Shown: positions 8,519-16,830, counted from the stretch's first letter. The stretch: 38,923 nt of DNA from Hoyosella levis (GCF_026008515.1 NZ_BQYM01000018.1:1-38923), one strand, 5' to 3'. Made by a program: numbers and translations. The notes: generated by a model not told the origin, from the sequence alone.

Positions 8519-8680
8519 ATGTCTGATCACGTCCTCCACCATCACGAGCCGCCGAACGATGACCTTGCCATGCGCGCCACCAACATCGTGGCCTCGCACA
8601 GCGAGAGCGCGAAGGAATGCCGCGAGTTCCTCGACATGCTCGGTCTCGACACCACCCCTCCCCCGGCTCCCGCGAGCTGA
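8519..8680 (+). CDS. Small 53-aa protein of unknown function
   Basis: ATG at 8519 is preceded by AAGGGAGA with good spacing, and the frame runs to TGA at 8678. The product begins MSDHVLHHHEPPNDDLAM and is histidine- and acid-rich at the N-terminus. A helical middle follows (IVASHSESAKECREFLDML) with one cysteine, then a Pro-rich tail. It sits alone between the sdh terminator and the convergent hydrolase gene. Codon use has the strong third-position G/C of its neighbours. I do not recognise a family. The HHH cluster plus Cys might bind metal, but that is speculation. Confidence 0.7.
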   Translation: MSDHVLHHHEPPNDDLAMRATNIVASHSESAKECREFLDMLGLDTTPPPAPAS

Positions 8681-8717
8681 GGCCTGCGCTCTCGAGTTCC
8701 AGCATCCAGCAGCGCTA

Positions 8718-8737
8718 TCGCTAGCACGTGCTAGCGA
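8718..8737. terminator. Perfect 20-bp palindrome between convergent genes
   Basis: TCGCTAGCACGTGCTAGCGA is its own reverse complement. It lies 37 bases after the 53-aa gene and 4 bases before the stop of the convergent hydrolase. This fits a bidirectional terminator or a dimer-binding site; with no loop, a binding site or cruciform is equally possible. Confidence 0.55.
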
Positions 8738-8741
8738 AGGA

Positions 8742-9296
8742 TCACCGCACCGTCGATGCGAGCACCTCGACCAGCGCTTCGGGCATCTCGCCCTCCAGGA
8801 AGTGACCGCCACCCGGCACACTGATGTCCCGGGCCCCAAGAGCCTTGGCGAGCTGCACGGATAGCTCCGGCGGAACAATCTCGTCATCGTCGGAGTGAAT
8901 AACCGCGGCATGACGGATGCGCGCACCCAGCGGTGCCGCATCCATGCCCGCTCCGATGAATCCATCGAGCTCGGGCACCCCGGGAAGCTTCTCCACGAAG
9001 CCCGCGACCAGCACGAGCCCACCAAGGCCCTGCGCGCCACCGCGACCCCACTGGCTAGCGAGGAAGCGCAGCAGCGCAAGGCATCCCAGGCTGTGCCCGA
9101 TCAGCACGGTGGCCTCGTCGACGGGGCCGATGGCTTGCGCTATTGCCGCATCCCATTCGCCGCGATCCGGCTCGTTCGGCCGGGGAAGCTCCACCCGATG
9201 CACGTCGTGGCCTCGAGCTGCCAGCTCGTCCTCGAGCCAGGGAAACCAATGCTTGCCCGTATGGGCGCTATAGCCGTGCACGATGATCGCGCGCAA
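8742..9296 (-). CDS. Small alpha/beta-hydrolase, RBBP9/YdeN-like
   Basis: Probable cytosolic serine hydrolase of 184 aa, the size of the RBBP9/YdeN group. The catalytic triad is readable: Ser in LIGHSLGCLALLRF, Asp in IHSDDDEIVP and His in GGGHFLEGE. The N-terminal AIIVHGYSAHTGKHWFPWLE supplies the oxyanion region. The start is TTG at 9296, supported by AAGGAG six bases upstream. It follows the Nudix gene by 34 bases on the same strand, so the two are likely co-transcribed. Substrate unknown. Confidence 0.85.
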   Translation of the reverse strand: MRAIIVHGYSAHTGKHWFPWLEDELAARGHDVHRVELPRPNEPDRGEWDAAIAQAIGPVDEATVLIGHSLGCLALLRFLASQWGRGGAQGLGGLVLVAGFVEKLPGVPELDGFIGAGMDAAPLGARIRHAAVIHSDDDEIVPPELSVQLAKALGARDISVPGGGHFLEGEMPEALVEVLASTVR

Positions 9297-9330
9297 CGCG
9301 GTCTCCTTGCTGCACTGGAGGCCTGGTGGC

Positions 9331-9771
9331 CTAGGGGCGTACCTGGCCGATGCTCAGGGGGCGCCGGAGCTCGGGGAGGATCCTCTCCGCGAGCAAGGGT
9401 GCCAGGGAAATACTGCCATGGTCGCCGTAGAGATCGAGCCAGTGGATCTCCTCGATCTCGCCGCTCGGCGCGACAGCCTGGCTGGCGCCTGGCGCAGCGA
9501 GGTCAGTGACGTAGACGGTGGCGTCGACCCGGCGGTCCTGCTCGTTGGCCGCGGGGGCGGTCCATCTGCCGAGGAACCTCAGCGAGGCAGGGCCCAGGTG
9601 CACGGCGACCTCCTCGCGGCACTCGCGGATCGCTGCGGCGTGGATGGACTCCCCCGGCTCGGGCTTGCCCCCGGGCAGCATGAAGCGCTGTGTCCCCGCT
9701 TTGCGGACGAGCAGGATGCGCTTCCCCTCGTGGAGGATGCACACCGCTGCCACGGTGATCGGTCGATTCAC
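9331..9771 (-). CDS. Nudix hydrolase
   Basis: A 146-aa single-domain Nudix enzyme that should cleave a nucleoside-diphosphate-linked substrate. The Nudix box is complete: GGKPEPGES then IRECREEV, giving the metal-binding REUxEE pattern. The N-terminus ITVAAVCILHEGKRILLVRKAG is typical of the family. It starts with GTG at 9771, with AGGAA eight bases upstream. Probably the first gene of a pair with the downstream hydrolase. The substrate cannot be inferred. Confidence 0.9.
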   Translation of the reverse strand: MNRPITVAAVCILHEGKRILLVRKAGTQRFMLPGGKPEPGESIHAAAIRECREEVAVHLGPASLRFLGRWTAPAANEQDRRVDATVYVTDLAAPGASQAVAPSGEIEEIHWLDLYGDHGSISLAPLLAERILPELRRPLSIGQVRP

Positions 9772-10016
9772 GTATCGGGTTCCTGTCGTGGTGTGTGCAC
9801 TCGAGGAGTCGCGTCGAGGTCAGGACGCCCTCGGCCAGGCTACCGCCTGCCAGTCACTAGGGGCTTCACGACGACGGGAAGTGCGATCAACGCAACACGC
9901 TGTGGTCACAGTCGGCTAACCAGTGGAAGCCAAGGCATGCATGATGCCCCCGCATGATCCAAGATCGTGATGACACTATTCAAGCTGTCCTCATTCCCTA
10001 TCGTGCTAGGAGCCCC

Positions 10017-10223
10017 ATGCGTCCCCGGACTGCGAACCGGATCACCCGAGTCGCGTTGCTTGTCGCGGTCCTGAACCTCGGACTCGCCGGCACTGTCGCC
10101 TACGCCCTCGATACCAAGGCAGTCACTTCGAGCACGACCAGTGTCATCGATGTGGCGCCCGCGGGCTCCCAGGGCACCGACGGCACCGCCGGCACGTGCG
10201 CGGTCGTGCCGTTCGGACGGTAG
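10017..10223 (+). CDS. Small membrane-anchored or secreted protein
   Basis: A 68-aa product. ATG at 10017 has AGGAG four bases upstream; the frame is open further upstream to 9954 without a better site. Basic N-terminus MRPRTANRITR, then the hydrophobic stretch VALLVAVLNLGLAGTVAYAL, which could be a signal peptide or an anchor. A short Ser/Thr/Gly-rich tail with one cysteine follows. No family recognised. A 14-bp tandem repeat begins at its stop codon. Confidence 0.65.
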   Translation: MRPRTANRITRVALLVAVLNLGLAGTVAYALDTKAVTSSTTSVIDVAPAGSQGTDGTAGTCAVVPFGR

Positions 10224-10275
10224 GCCCCGAGCGGTAGGCCCCTAGCAGTAGGCCACGAGCAGGAGGCCACGAGCA
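10220..10275. repeat. 14-bp tandem repeat, four copies
   Basis: Four consecutive 14-bp units of the type GTAGGCCACGAGCA start at the stop codon of the preceding small gene and end two bases before the 41-bp hairpin at 10278. Units differ at one to three positions. Confidence 0.8.
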
Positions 10276-10277
10276 GC

Positions 10278-10318
10278 AGTGGAAACTTTTCCCGCCCCGA
10301 GGAGGAAAAGTTTCCACT
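10278..10318. repeat. 41-bp hairpin repeat, copy A
   Basis: AGTGGAAACTTTTCC (10278-10292) pairs perfectly with GGAAAAGTTTCCACT (10304-10318) around an 11-base loop. A second 41-bp copy is at 21603. This copy lies between two convergent genes and could be a bidirectional terminator. Confidence 0.85.
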
Positions 10319-10363
10319 ACCAGTGCCGCACGACGATGCAGCCGTTCGCCCTCGCTGCGCCGC

Positions 10364-11836
10364 TCAGTGCGCGGCGACGGGCGTGCCCTGCTGCGCGGGG
10401 AGCGGACCTGGCCGGAACAGGGTGACGGCGACGATGGCTCCCACGGCGAAGATCCCGGCGCCCCACGCGAAGGCTGCGGTGTAGCTCTCCATGGCGGCCT
10501 GGAGCGGGCCGCCGGTGCCGCCTCCCGCGAGGTAGTCCGAGGCCGCGGTCGCGGCAATGGTGCTCAGCAGCGCGGTACCGATCGAGCCGCCCACTTGCTG
10601 CATGGTGTTCATGGTGGCGGACGCGATGCCGGCATCAGCGGGCGCGACCCCGGAGACGGCGCTCTGGATGGATGAGGCGAAGATCGCGCCCATGCCGAGT
10701 CCCATGATCACCAGCGACGGGAGGATGTGGGCGAGATAGCTGCTCCCGGTCTCGATCTGGGTGAGCCAGGCGAGGCCGAGCGCGCCGAGCACCATGCCGG
10801 TGGTGACGAGGGGCCGCGGACCGTGCTTGGGCAGCAGGACGGCGTTGATGACGATCGAGGAGATCATGATCATCATGACCATGGGCAGGAACGCGAACCC
10901 GGTGCGGATGGGCGAGTAGCCCATGGTCACCTGCAGGTAGTACGTGAGGAACAGGAACACGGCGAACATGCCGCTGCCGGCAAGGAACATCGATAGGAAC
11001 GCGGCGCCGCGGGTGCGGTCGAGGATGATCTTCAGCGGTAGCAGGGGATGCTCGACCCGGCTCTGGAGGTAGACGAACGCCGCGAGAAGGACGACACCGG
11101 CGACGATCCACGCCAGGGTGGACGTGGCGGTCCAGCCGTTGTGCTCGGCGCTGGAGAACCCAAACACGATGGCGAACAGCGCGACCGAGCCGACGACGGT
11201 GCCGGGGATGTCCAGTCGGGGCCGGGTGGTCGAGCGCTGGGGGTCGAGCAGGATGGCTGCGCCAATGAGGGCTACGCCGGCGAAGAACACGTTGACAAGC
11301 AGCGTCCAGCGCCAGTCCGCCCATTCGGTGAGGACGCCACCGAGCAGGAGCCCGACACCCGCTCCGGATCCCGCGATGGCACCAAAGATGCCAAATGCCT
11401 TGGCGCGTTCCTTGGGGTCGGTGAAGGTGGTGGTGAGCAGGGCGAGGGCGGTGGGGGCAAGCAGCGCTCCGAAGATGCCCTGTCCGGCGCGGGCGGCGAC
11501 AAGGATCTCGAAGCTCGGAGCGAGCCCGCCGACAGCGGATGCCGCGGCGAAGCCCACGAGGCCGGTGAGGAAGGTAATGCGGCGCCCGAAGAGGTCGGAG
11601 AGGCGTCCACCGAGCAGGAGCAGGCTGCCGAAGGTGAGGGCGTAGGCGATGATCACCCATTGCCGGTCGGAGTCGGTGAACCCGAGGTCCGCCTGGGCGG
11701 CAGGGAGGGCGATGTTCACGATGGTGGCGTCGAGCACCACCATGAGCTGGGCGATGCCGAGGACGGCGAGGACGAGCCAGCGGCGGTCGCGCTGGGTGCC
11801 GGCGCCGGGGCTGGCGAGGGGCGTGGTGGTGGTCAT
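10364..11836 (-). CDS. MFS multidrug exporter, DHA2 (14-helix) family
   Basis: Proton-driven drug efflux pump of the EmrB/QacA type, about 490 aa with 14 hydrophobic segments. Helix 1 carries LMVVLDATIVNIALP, the DHA2-typical motif D1. Motif A is GGRLSDLFGRRITF, and the motif C-like region is GSGAGVGLLLGGVLTEW. ATG 11836 (MTTTTPLASPG) is chosen. An in-frame ATG at 11914 would lie inside a regulator operator with no room for a ribosome site, though a leaderless start there is possible. It diverges from the TetR gene, which should repress it. Confidence 0.9.
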   Translation of the reverse strand: MTTTTPLASPGAGTQRDRRWLVLAVLGIAQLMVVLDATIVNIALPAAQADLGFTDSDRQWVIIAYALTFGSLLLLGGRLSDLFGRRITFLTGLVGFAAASAVGGLAPSFEILVAARAGQGIFGALLAPTALALLTTTFTDPKERAKAFGIFGAIAGSGAGVGLLLGGVLTEWADWRWTLLVNVFFAGVALIGAAILLDPQRSTTRPRLDIPGTVVGSVALFAIVFGFSSAEHNGWTATSTLAWIVAGVVLLAAFVYLQSRVEHPLLPLKIILDRTRGAAFLSMFLAGSGMFAVFLFLTYYLQVTMGYSPIRTGFAFLPMVMMIMISSIVINAVLLPKHGPRPLVTTGMVLGALGLAWLTQIETGSSYLAHILPSLVIMGLGMGAIFASSIQSAVSGVAPADAGIASATMNTMQQVGGSIGTALLSTIAATAASDYLAGGGTGGPLQAAMESYTAAFAWGAGIFAVGAIVAVTLFRPGPLPAQQGTPVAAH

Positions 11837-11899
11837 GGGGGTCGGCTCTGCTTCCGTGCTGGCGGGCTTGTACTGGTGCGGCTTTGCAGTATCTTTACT

Positions 11900-11963
11900 A
11901 AGTGGAGTTTCCATCTCCGCTTCTCACAACTTATGATCGTAAGCGGAGATTCCCCCTCCGAAT
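11900..11963. promoter_or_regulatory. Double TetR operator between exporter and regulator
   Basis: Two 23-bp dyads share one design: AAGTGGAG-N7-CTCCGCTT (11900-11922) and AAGCGGAG-N7-CTCCGAAT (11941-11963). Their starts are 41 bp apart, about four helical turns. They fill the gap between the divergent MFS and TetR genes, so binding could block both promoters. Confidence 0.75.
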
Positions 11964-11984
11964 AGATCCGTGAGGTGAATCACA

Positions 11985-12665
11985 ATGACCGACGCCACCC
12001 CTGCCCCCACGACGAGCCCCCCGTTGCGCGCCGACGCCGAGCGCAACCGGCAACGCATCATCGAGACCGCCCGCGAGCTCTACGCCACCCAGGGGCTCGC
12101 TATCACCCTCGACGAGGTGGCTCGCGCCGCCGGTGTCGGCGTCGGCACCATCTACCGGCGATTCGCCAACAAGCACGAGCTCATCGAGGCACTGTTCGAG
12201 CTCAGCCTCACCAATCTCGCCGAGGCCGCCGAGCACGCGCTGGGAAACCCCGACCCCTGGGACGGCTACAGGCAGCTCGCCGAGCACGCCTGCCAGCGCC
12301 TCGCCGTCGACCGCGGCCTATCCGAAGTGGTCATCGGTCGCGAGAACGACCGCGAGCGCATCTCCCATGCCGCCGAACGCATGCGCACCTCGTTCGCGGC
12401 GGTGTTCGACCGCGCGCACGACGCTGGCGCGCTCAGGCCGGACGCCACGCTCTCCGACCTCTTCGCCACCATCCATATGGTGGCCAACTTCGCGAGCTTC
12501 TCGGGCCCCGTCGCGCCCGACGCGTGGCGCCGCTACCTGGCGTTGTTCCTCGACAGCCTGCGCGGCGACCGCGAGCACCTGCCACTGCCTGCCGACAGCC
12601 TCACCCCCGAGCAGGTCAGCCGCGCCAAGCAACTCCTGCAGCAGCGGCACGCGCCACCCGCATGA
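11985..12665 (+). CDS. TetR-family repressor of the adjacent exporter
   Basis: A 226-aa regulator. The helix-turn-helix lies at about residues 42-66 (LDEVARAAGVGVGTIYRRF). The C-terminal ligand-binding part is variable. A GAGGTG site precedes the ATG. The gene diverges from the DHA2 exporter over two palindromic operators, the classic arrangement for ligand-relieved repression. The inducer is unknown. It ends 30 bases from the convergent GCS2-type ligase. Confidence 0.9.
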   Translation: MTDATPAPTTSPPLRADAERNRQRIIETARELYATQGLAITLDEVARAAGVGVGTIYRRFANKHELIEALFELSLTNLAEAAEHALGNPDPWDGYRQLAEHACQRLAVDRGLSEVVIGRENDRERISHAAERMRTSFAAVFDRAHDAGALRPDATLSDLFATIHMVANFASFSGPVAPDAWRRYLALFLDSLRGDREHLPLPADSLTPEQVSRAKQLLQQRHAPPA

Positions 12666-12695
12666 CCCCCGCTGGTGCCAGCAGCAGGGCAACCG

Positions 12696-14192
12696 CTACC
12701 AGGGCCAGGTGTGCACGGGATCGCCCGCGCGCATCAGCTCCGCGTACTCGGCGAGCATGCGGGGCAACGCCTCCTGCCGCGTCATCCCCGATTTCTCGAG
12801 CCGTGCCACCATCCCGCGCTGCCACCCCGCGCCGTTGCGTCGCTGCAAGCACCGCTCCTCGATGATCGACAGGTACCGGTCGCGCACCCCAGCCGCCACG
12901 CCATAGTCGGACAGGCCCTGGTCCGCTAGCGGCAACAACCAGCGCAGCGCCAGCTCATCGGGCCCCACCTCGCCGCACGACGGCCAGTACAGGCGCGCAT
13001 CCATGCCATGACGGGCGGCCCTCTCCAGGTTGGTCGCTGCCGCATCGAACGACATCTGCGTCCACGCGGGACGGTCGGCATGGGCGAGCGCATGAACCAC
13101 GCCGTAGTAGAAGGCGGCATTCGCCATCGTGTCGATCACCGTTGGCCCGCCCGGCAGCACGCGGTTCTCCACCCGGATCTGCGGCGTCCCCTCGACGACG
13201 GCGTAGACCGGGCGATTCCACCGGTAGATCGTGCCGTTGTGCATCGACAGCTCCGCGAGCGACGGCGTCTCCCCCGCATCGAGCCGGGCAAGCGGCTCCT
13301 CCTCGGTGGCCTCCGGCAGCAGCGCCGGGAAGTAGCGAGCGTTCTCATCGAAGAGATCGAAGATCGACGTGATCCACCGCTCCCCGAACCACACCCGCGG
13401 TCGCACGCCCTGGTTCTTCAGCTCCAGCGAGCGCGTATCGATGGCTTGCTCGAAGACGGGGATCCGGCTCTCGTGCCACAACGCCGTCTGCGCGAGGAAT
13501 GGCGAGTTCGCGCCCAGCGCCACCTGCACCCCCGCCACGCACTGCGCGGCATTCCAGTGCGCCGCGAACATATCCGGATCCACCGCGAGGTGCAGCTGCA
13601 CCGAGGTGCAGGCCGCCTCGGGCAGCACCGAGGTGCAATCTATGCGCAACCGCTCGGCATCACCATCGAGGCCCGTGCCGCTGATATCGATCTCGATATC
13701 CTCGCCCCGTGCCGCGAAGATCTGATCATTGAGCAGCGCATAGCGCGGGTTGTCGGTGATCCATGCGGCATCGAAATGCTCGGTGCGCAGCGTCGGCAGC
13801 ATCCCCGTGAGCACCACGCGAGCGCCATTGCGCGACGCGACGTCGTCCGCGTGCTCCAGCGACCGGCGCAGTCCTAGCTCCACCTCGCGGATCGACTCCC
13901 CCGCCAGCGGCGCGGGCGCCACGTTCAGCTCGATATTGAACCGGCCCAGCTCGGTCTGGTAGTCATTGTCCGCGATCGCGGCGAGCACCTCATCGTTCGC
14001 CTTCGCCGGCTCCATCGCGTCATCGACAAGATTGAGCTCCACCTCCATGCCCAGCAGCGGCACGGCGCGGTGGCTATCGAACGCGCCATCGTGGAGCATC
14101 CGCTCGAGCGCCTCGGTGCATTCATGCACCTTGCGGCGGAACAAGCGCCGATCCTCGTGGGTGAACCGGATCGCCGTGACTTCCGCGCCCAT
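12696..14192 (-). CDS. GCS2-family glutamate-cysteine-ligase-like enzyme
   Basis: This 498-aa protein resembles carboxylate-amine ligases of the GCS2 family (Pfam PF04107), which join the gamma-carboxyl of glutamate to an amine or to cysteine using ATP. GMEVELN at residues 48-54 is the conserved metal/ATP glutamate strand. TELGRFNIELN and the ENRVLPGGPTVIDTMANAAF segment are further family features. Actinobacteria use such enzymes for ergothioneine (EgtA) or unknown products; here there is no egtB-E neighbour, so EgtA is not claimed. GAGGAAAGG precedes the ATG. It diverges from the peroxiredoxin, a loose redox link. Confidence 0.8.
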   Translation of the reverse strand: MGAEVTAIRFTHEDRRLFRRKVHECTEALERMLHDGAFDSHRAVPLLGMEVELNLVDDAMEPAKANDEVLAAIADNDYQTELGRFNIELNVAPAPLAGESIREVELGLRRSLEHADDVASRNGARVVLTGMLPTLRTEHFDAAWITDNPRYALLNDQIFAARGEDIEIDISGTGLDGDAERLRIDCTSVLPEAACTSVQLHLAVDPDMFAAHWNAAQCVAGVQVALGANSPFLAQTALWHESRIPVFEQAIDTRSLELKNQGVRPRVWFGERWITSIFDLFDENARYFPALLPEATEEEPLARLDAGETPSLAELSMHNGTIYRWNRPVYAVVEGTPQIRVENRVLPGGPTVIDTMANAAFYYGVVHALAHADRPAWTQMSFDAAATNLERAARHGMDARLYWPSCGEVGPDELALRWLLPLADQGLSDYGVAAGVRDRYLSIIEERCLQRRNGAGWQRGMVARLEKSGMTRQEALPRMLAEYAELMRAGDPVHTWPW

Positions 14193-14306
14193 CGCCGCCG
14201 CCTTTCCTCGATGACCGGTGGTACCGACGATAGTGGCCAGGCGCTCTCCGCACGGCCATACCGGTCAGGCGTTCCCGCTCGCGCTGAAGTTCACGGCGAG
14301 CGCCGG

Positions 14307-14312
14307 TAACCT
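14307..14312 (+). promoter_or_regulatory. -10 element for a leaderless peroxiredoxin mRNA
   Basis: TAACCT fits TANNNT and stands seven bases before the GTG at 14320, while no Shine-Dalgarno is present. This is the usual geometry for a leaderless actinobacterial transcript starting at the initiation codon. Confidence 0.45.
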
Positions 14313-14319
14313 CAGCCGT

Positions 14320-14778
14320 GTGAACACTGGAGACAAAGCCCCCGACTTCGCCCTTCCCGACCAGTTCGGGACCGTCCGCTCCCTCGACGAGCTCCTCGCC
14401 GACGGGCCGATCGTGCTCTTCTTCTACCCTGCCGCGAACACCCCCGTCTGCACGGCGCAGGCGTGCCATTTCCGCGACCTCTCGGCTGACTTCGCTGCCG
14501 CTGGAGCAGCTCGCGTCGGCATCAGTACCGACGACATGCAGACCCAGGCGGGCTTCGCCACTGCGCAGGAGATCGACTACCCGCTGCTCTCGGATTCCGA
14601 CGGCACGATTGCCGCCCGGTTCGGCGTCAAGCGCGGCCTCCTTGGTCGGCTCGCGCCCGTCAAGCGCAAGACTTTCGTCATCGACACCGACCGCACGATC
14701 CTCGGTGTCATCTCCAGCGAGTTCAAGGCGAACGCTCACGCCGACGAAGCCCTCGAGATCCTCGCCAACCGCTCCTGA
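14320..14778 (+). CDS. Peroxiredoxin, Bcp/AhpC-TSA family
   Basis: Thiol peroxidase of 152 aa that reduces hydrogen peroxide and organic peroxides. The peroxidatic cysteine is Cys44 in FFYPAANTPVCTAQAC. Cys49 five residues later fits the resolving cysteine of Bcp-type atypical 2-Cys enzymes. GVISSEFKANAHADEAL closes the fold. The frame is open upstream to 14218, but family alignment places the start at the GTG of VNTGDKAPDF. BcpB-like; the exact orthology is not certain. Confidence 0.88.
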   Translation: MNTGDKAPDFALPDQFGTVRSLDELLADGPIVLFFYPAANTPVCTAQACHFRDLSADFAAAGAARVGISTDDMQTQAGFATAQEIDYPLLSDSDGTIAARFGVKRGLLGRLAPVKRKTFVIDTDRTILGVISSEFKANAHADEALEILANRS

Positions 14779-14887
14779 ACCACGCGGATGGGACGCCACC
14801 AGCACCACATGATGGCGCCCCATCCGCGGTGGTCGCGCGGGCATCGGCGCTCGGCCGGTCCCGTGGCGCTCCCCTCCCCCCCCCCGG

Positions 14888-14954
14888 ATCTGCTAGCTGA
14901 TGTCACGTTCTCGCAGCCGTGTCGCGGCGTGTCGCGTGACATTGACCAGCAGAT
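14888..14954. repeat. 67-bp palindromic repeat, copy 3
   Basis: Third copy. Outer arms are ATCTGCT and AGCAGAT; the inner arms ATGTCACG and CGTGACAT pair perfectly over 8 bp, and the 19-bp core is identical to the other copies. It lies between the convergent ends of the peroxiredoxin and the acyl-CoA ligase. A run of ten C (14876-14885) adjoins it on the left and CAGACC-type repeats lie to its right. Confidence 0.8.
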
Positions 14955-15008
14955 TCGGGCTGGCGCAGCACCCAGGCCCAGACCTGGCGCCAGACCCAGA
15001 CCGGCCGA

Positions 15009-16820
15009 TCACCGGCCGTACAGCGCCGCGATATCGGCGGCGTGCTCCTTGGCGACGATGGCCCGCTTGAGCTTCATCGACGGCGTGAGCTGCCCGTCCT
15101 CGACGGTCCAGTCGTGGGCCACGATCCGGTGGGCGCGCACGGATTCGGCCTTGGAGACGGCCTTGTTGCCCTCGGCGATGGCGCCGTCGATCTCGGCGCG
15201 CAGCTCGGTGTCCTCGAGCAGGCCAGCGACGGTGGGGGTCTTGCCCCGGGCCAGCGCCCACGGCTCGAGGGCCTCGGCGTCGAGGGTGATGAGCGCGCCA
15301 ACGAAGGGCTCGTTTTCGCCGACGACCATGACCTGGCTGATCAGCGGGTGGGCGCGGATCCGGTCCTCGATGACGGCGGGCGCGACGTTCTTGCCGCCCG
15401 CGGTGACGATGATCTCCTTCTTCCGCCCGGTGATGGAGAGGTAGCCGTCCTCGTCGAGGGTGCCGATGTCGCCGGTGTGGAACCAGCCGTCCGTGTCGAG
15501 CGCCTCGGCGGTGGCGGCGTCATTGTTCCAGTAGCCCCCGAACACCATGGGTCCCCGCGCGAGGACCTCGCCGTCGTCGGCGATGCGAATGGTGGTGCCG
15601 GGCACGGGCTGTCCGACGGTTCCCATGCGCGGTGCCGCGGGCGGATTGACCGTGATGGCGGCCGTGGTCTCGGTGAGCCCGTAGCCCTCGAGGACGGTCA
15701 GCCCGATGCCGCGGTAGAAGTGCCCGAGCCGGGCACCGAGGGGCGATCCGCCGGAAATGGCGTGGGTGGCCAGCCCGCCGAGGGTGGCGCGGAGCTTGCG
15801 GTAGACGAGCACGTCATAGAGCTTGTGCCGGGCGCGCAGCGACCAGGCGATGCGGCCGGACTGGCTGTCGTCGAGGGCCTCGCTGTAGGCAATAGCGGTG
15901 GCGGTGGCCCGGGCGAAGATAGTGCCCTTGCCCGCAGCGTCGGCCTTGCGTGCCGCCCCGTTGTAGACCTTCTCGAAGACGCGGGGGACGGCGAGGATGA
16001 AGGTGGGCTGGAACTCAGCGAGGTCGTCGAGGAGAGTCTTGATGTCGGGCGAGTGGCCGAGCACCACTCCGGCGTGCACGCAGCCGAGCTGGATGACGCG
16101 GGCGAAGACATGCGCGAGCGGCAGGAAGAGCAGGGTGGCGCTGCCGGGGCGGTCGAACACGTCGGCGAGCTGCGTGGTGACGTTGGTGACCTCGCCGAGG
16201 AAGTGGCCGTGGGTGAGCGCGCAGCCCTTGGGCCTACCGGTGGTGCCAGAGGTGTAGATGAGGGTCGCGGTGGTGGTGGAGCGGAGCCCTTCGCGACGGT
16301 GCGCGACGGTGTCGTCACCGAGTCCGGTGCCGAGGTCGCGGAGCACCGGGAGCGGACGGGCGGGATCGGTGGCTGGGCCCTCGATCTGCCAGATGTCGCA
16401 CTCGTTGCCATCGAGGACCGTGGCGACAGTGAGGGCGAGCGCGGGCGACTCCGCGATGCAGGCGACGGCCCCGGAATCGGAGAGGATCCAATGGATCTGC
16501 TCGGCGGAGGACGTCTCGTAGATCGGCACCGTGATCGCGCCCGCGCTCCAGATCGCGAAGTCGCACAGGGTCCACTCGTAGCGAGTGCGGGAAAGCAGCG
16601 CCACGCGATCTCCAGGCAGGATGCCGCTGGCGATGAGCCCCTTGGCGAGATCGTCGACCTCGCGCAGGAATCCTGCCGCGGTCACGTCGATCCAGTCGCC
16701 CTCGGCCTGTCGCTGGAAGGCGATGCGAGTGGGGTCGGTGATGGCGTTGCGCACGATCATGTCGGCGAGGCTGTCGCCAGGCTCGACGTGCTGCGCTGGG
16801 GGGACGGTCATCTCGAGCAT
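15009..16820 (-). CDS. Long-chain acyl-CoA synthetase, FadD15-like
   Basis: ATP-dependent activation of long-chain fatty acids to acyl-CoA. The 603-aa length agrees with mycobacterial FadD15. The adenylate-forming motifs are all present: P-loop LIYTSGTTGRPKG (187-199), LEGYGLTETTA, the hinge region ITGRKKEIIVTAGGKNVAP and a catalytic lysine near the C-terminus (MKLKRAI). ATG at 16820 has AGGAG seven bases upstream; the open frame continues much further in that direction, but only as an antisense-type shadow. It begins 10 bases after the stop of the preceding hydrolase-like gene and probably ends the lipid operon. Confidence 0.93.
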   Translation of the reverse strand: MLEMTVPPAQHVEPGDSLADMIVRNAITDPTRIAFQRQAEGDWIDVTAAGFLREVDDLAKGLIASGILPGDRVALLSRTRYEWTLCDFAIWSAGAITVPIYETSSAEQIHWILSDSGAVACIAESPALALTVATVLDGNECDIWQIEGPATDPARPLPVLRDLGTGLGDDTVAHRREGLRSTTTATLIYTSGTTGRPKGCALTHGHFLGEVTNVTTQLADVFDRPGSATLLFLPLAHVFARVIQLGCVHAGVVLGHSPDIKTLLDDLAEFQPTFILAVPRVFEKVYNGAARKADAAGKGTIFARATATAIAYSEALDDSQSGRIAWSLRARHKLYDVLVYRKLRATLGGLATHAISGGSPLGARLGHFYRGIGLTVLEGYGLTETTAAITVNPPAAPRMGTVGQPVPGTTIRIADDGEVLARGPMVFGGYWNNDAATAEALDTDGWFHTGDIGTLDEDGYLSITGRKKEIIVTAGGKNVAPAVIEDRIRAHPLISQVMVVGENEPFVGALITLDAEALEPWALARGKTPTVAGLLEDTELRAEIDGAIAEGNKAVSKAESVRAHRIVAHDWTVEDGQLTPSMKLKRAIVAKEHAADIAALYGR

Positions 16821-16830
16821 GGGGAGGCTC

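Noticed and set aside
12696-14192. Calling the GCS2-type ligase EgtA
   Set aside because: No other ergothioneine gene is adjacent and the similarity I can see is only at family level.
14876-14885. Run of ten C as a phase-variation tract
   Set aside because: It is intergenic and between gene 3' ends, so it cannot switch a frame; it may only mark a hard-to-sequence site.
1425-14954. 67-bp repeats as ends of an insertion sequence
   Set aside because: No transposase lies between any pair and the copies are complete small palindromes themselves, so an IS is not supported here.
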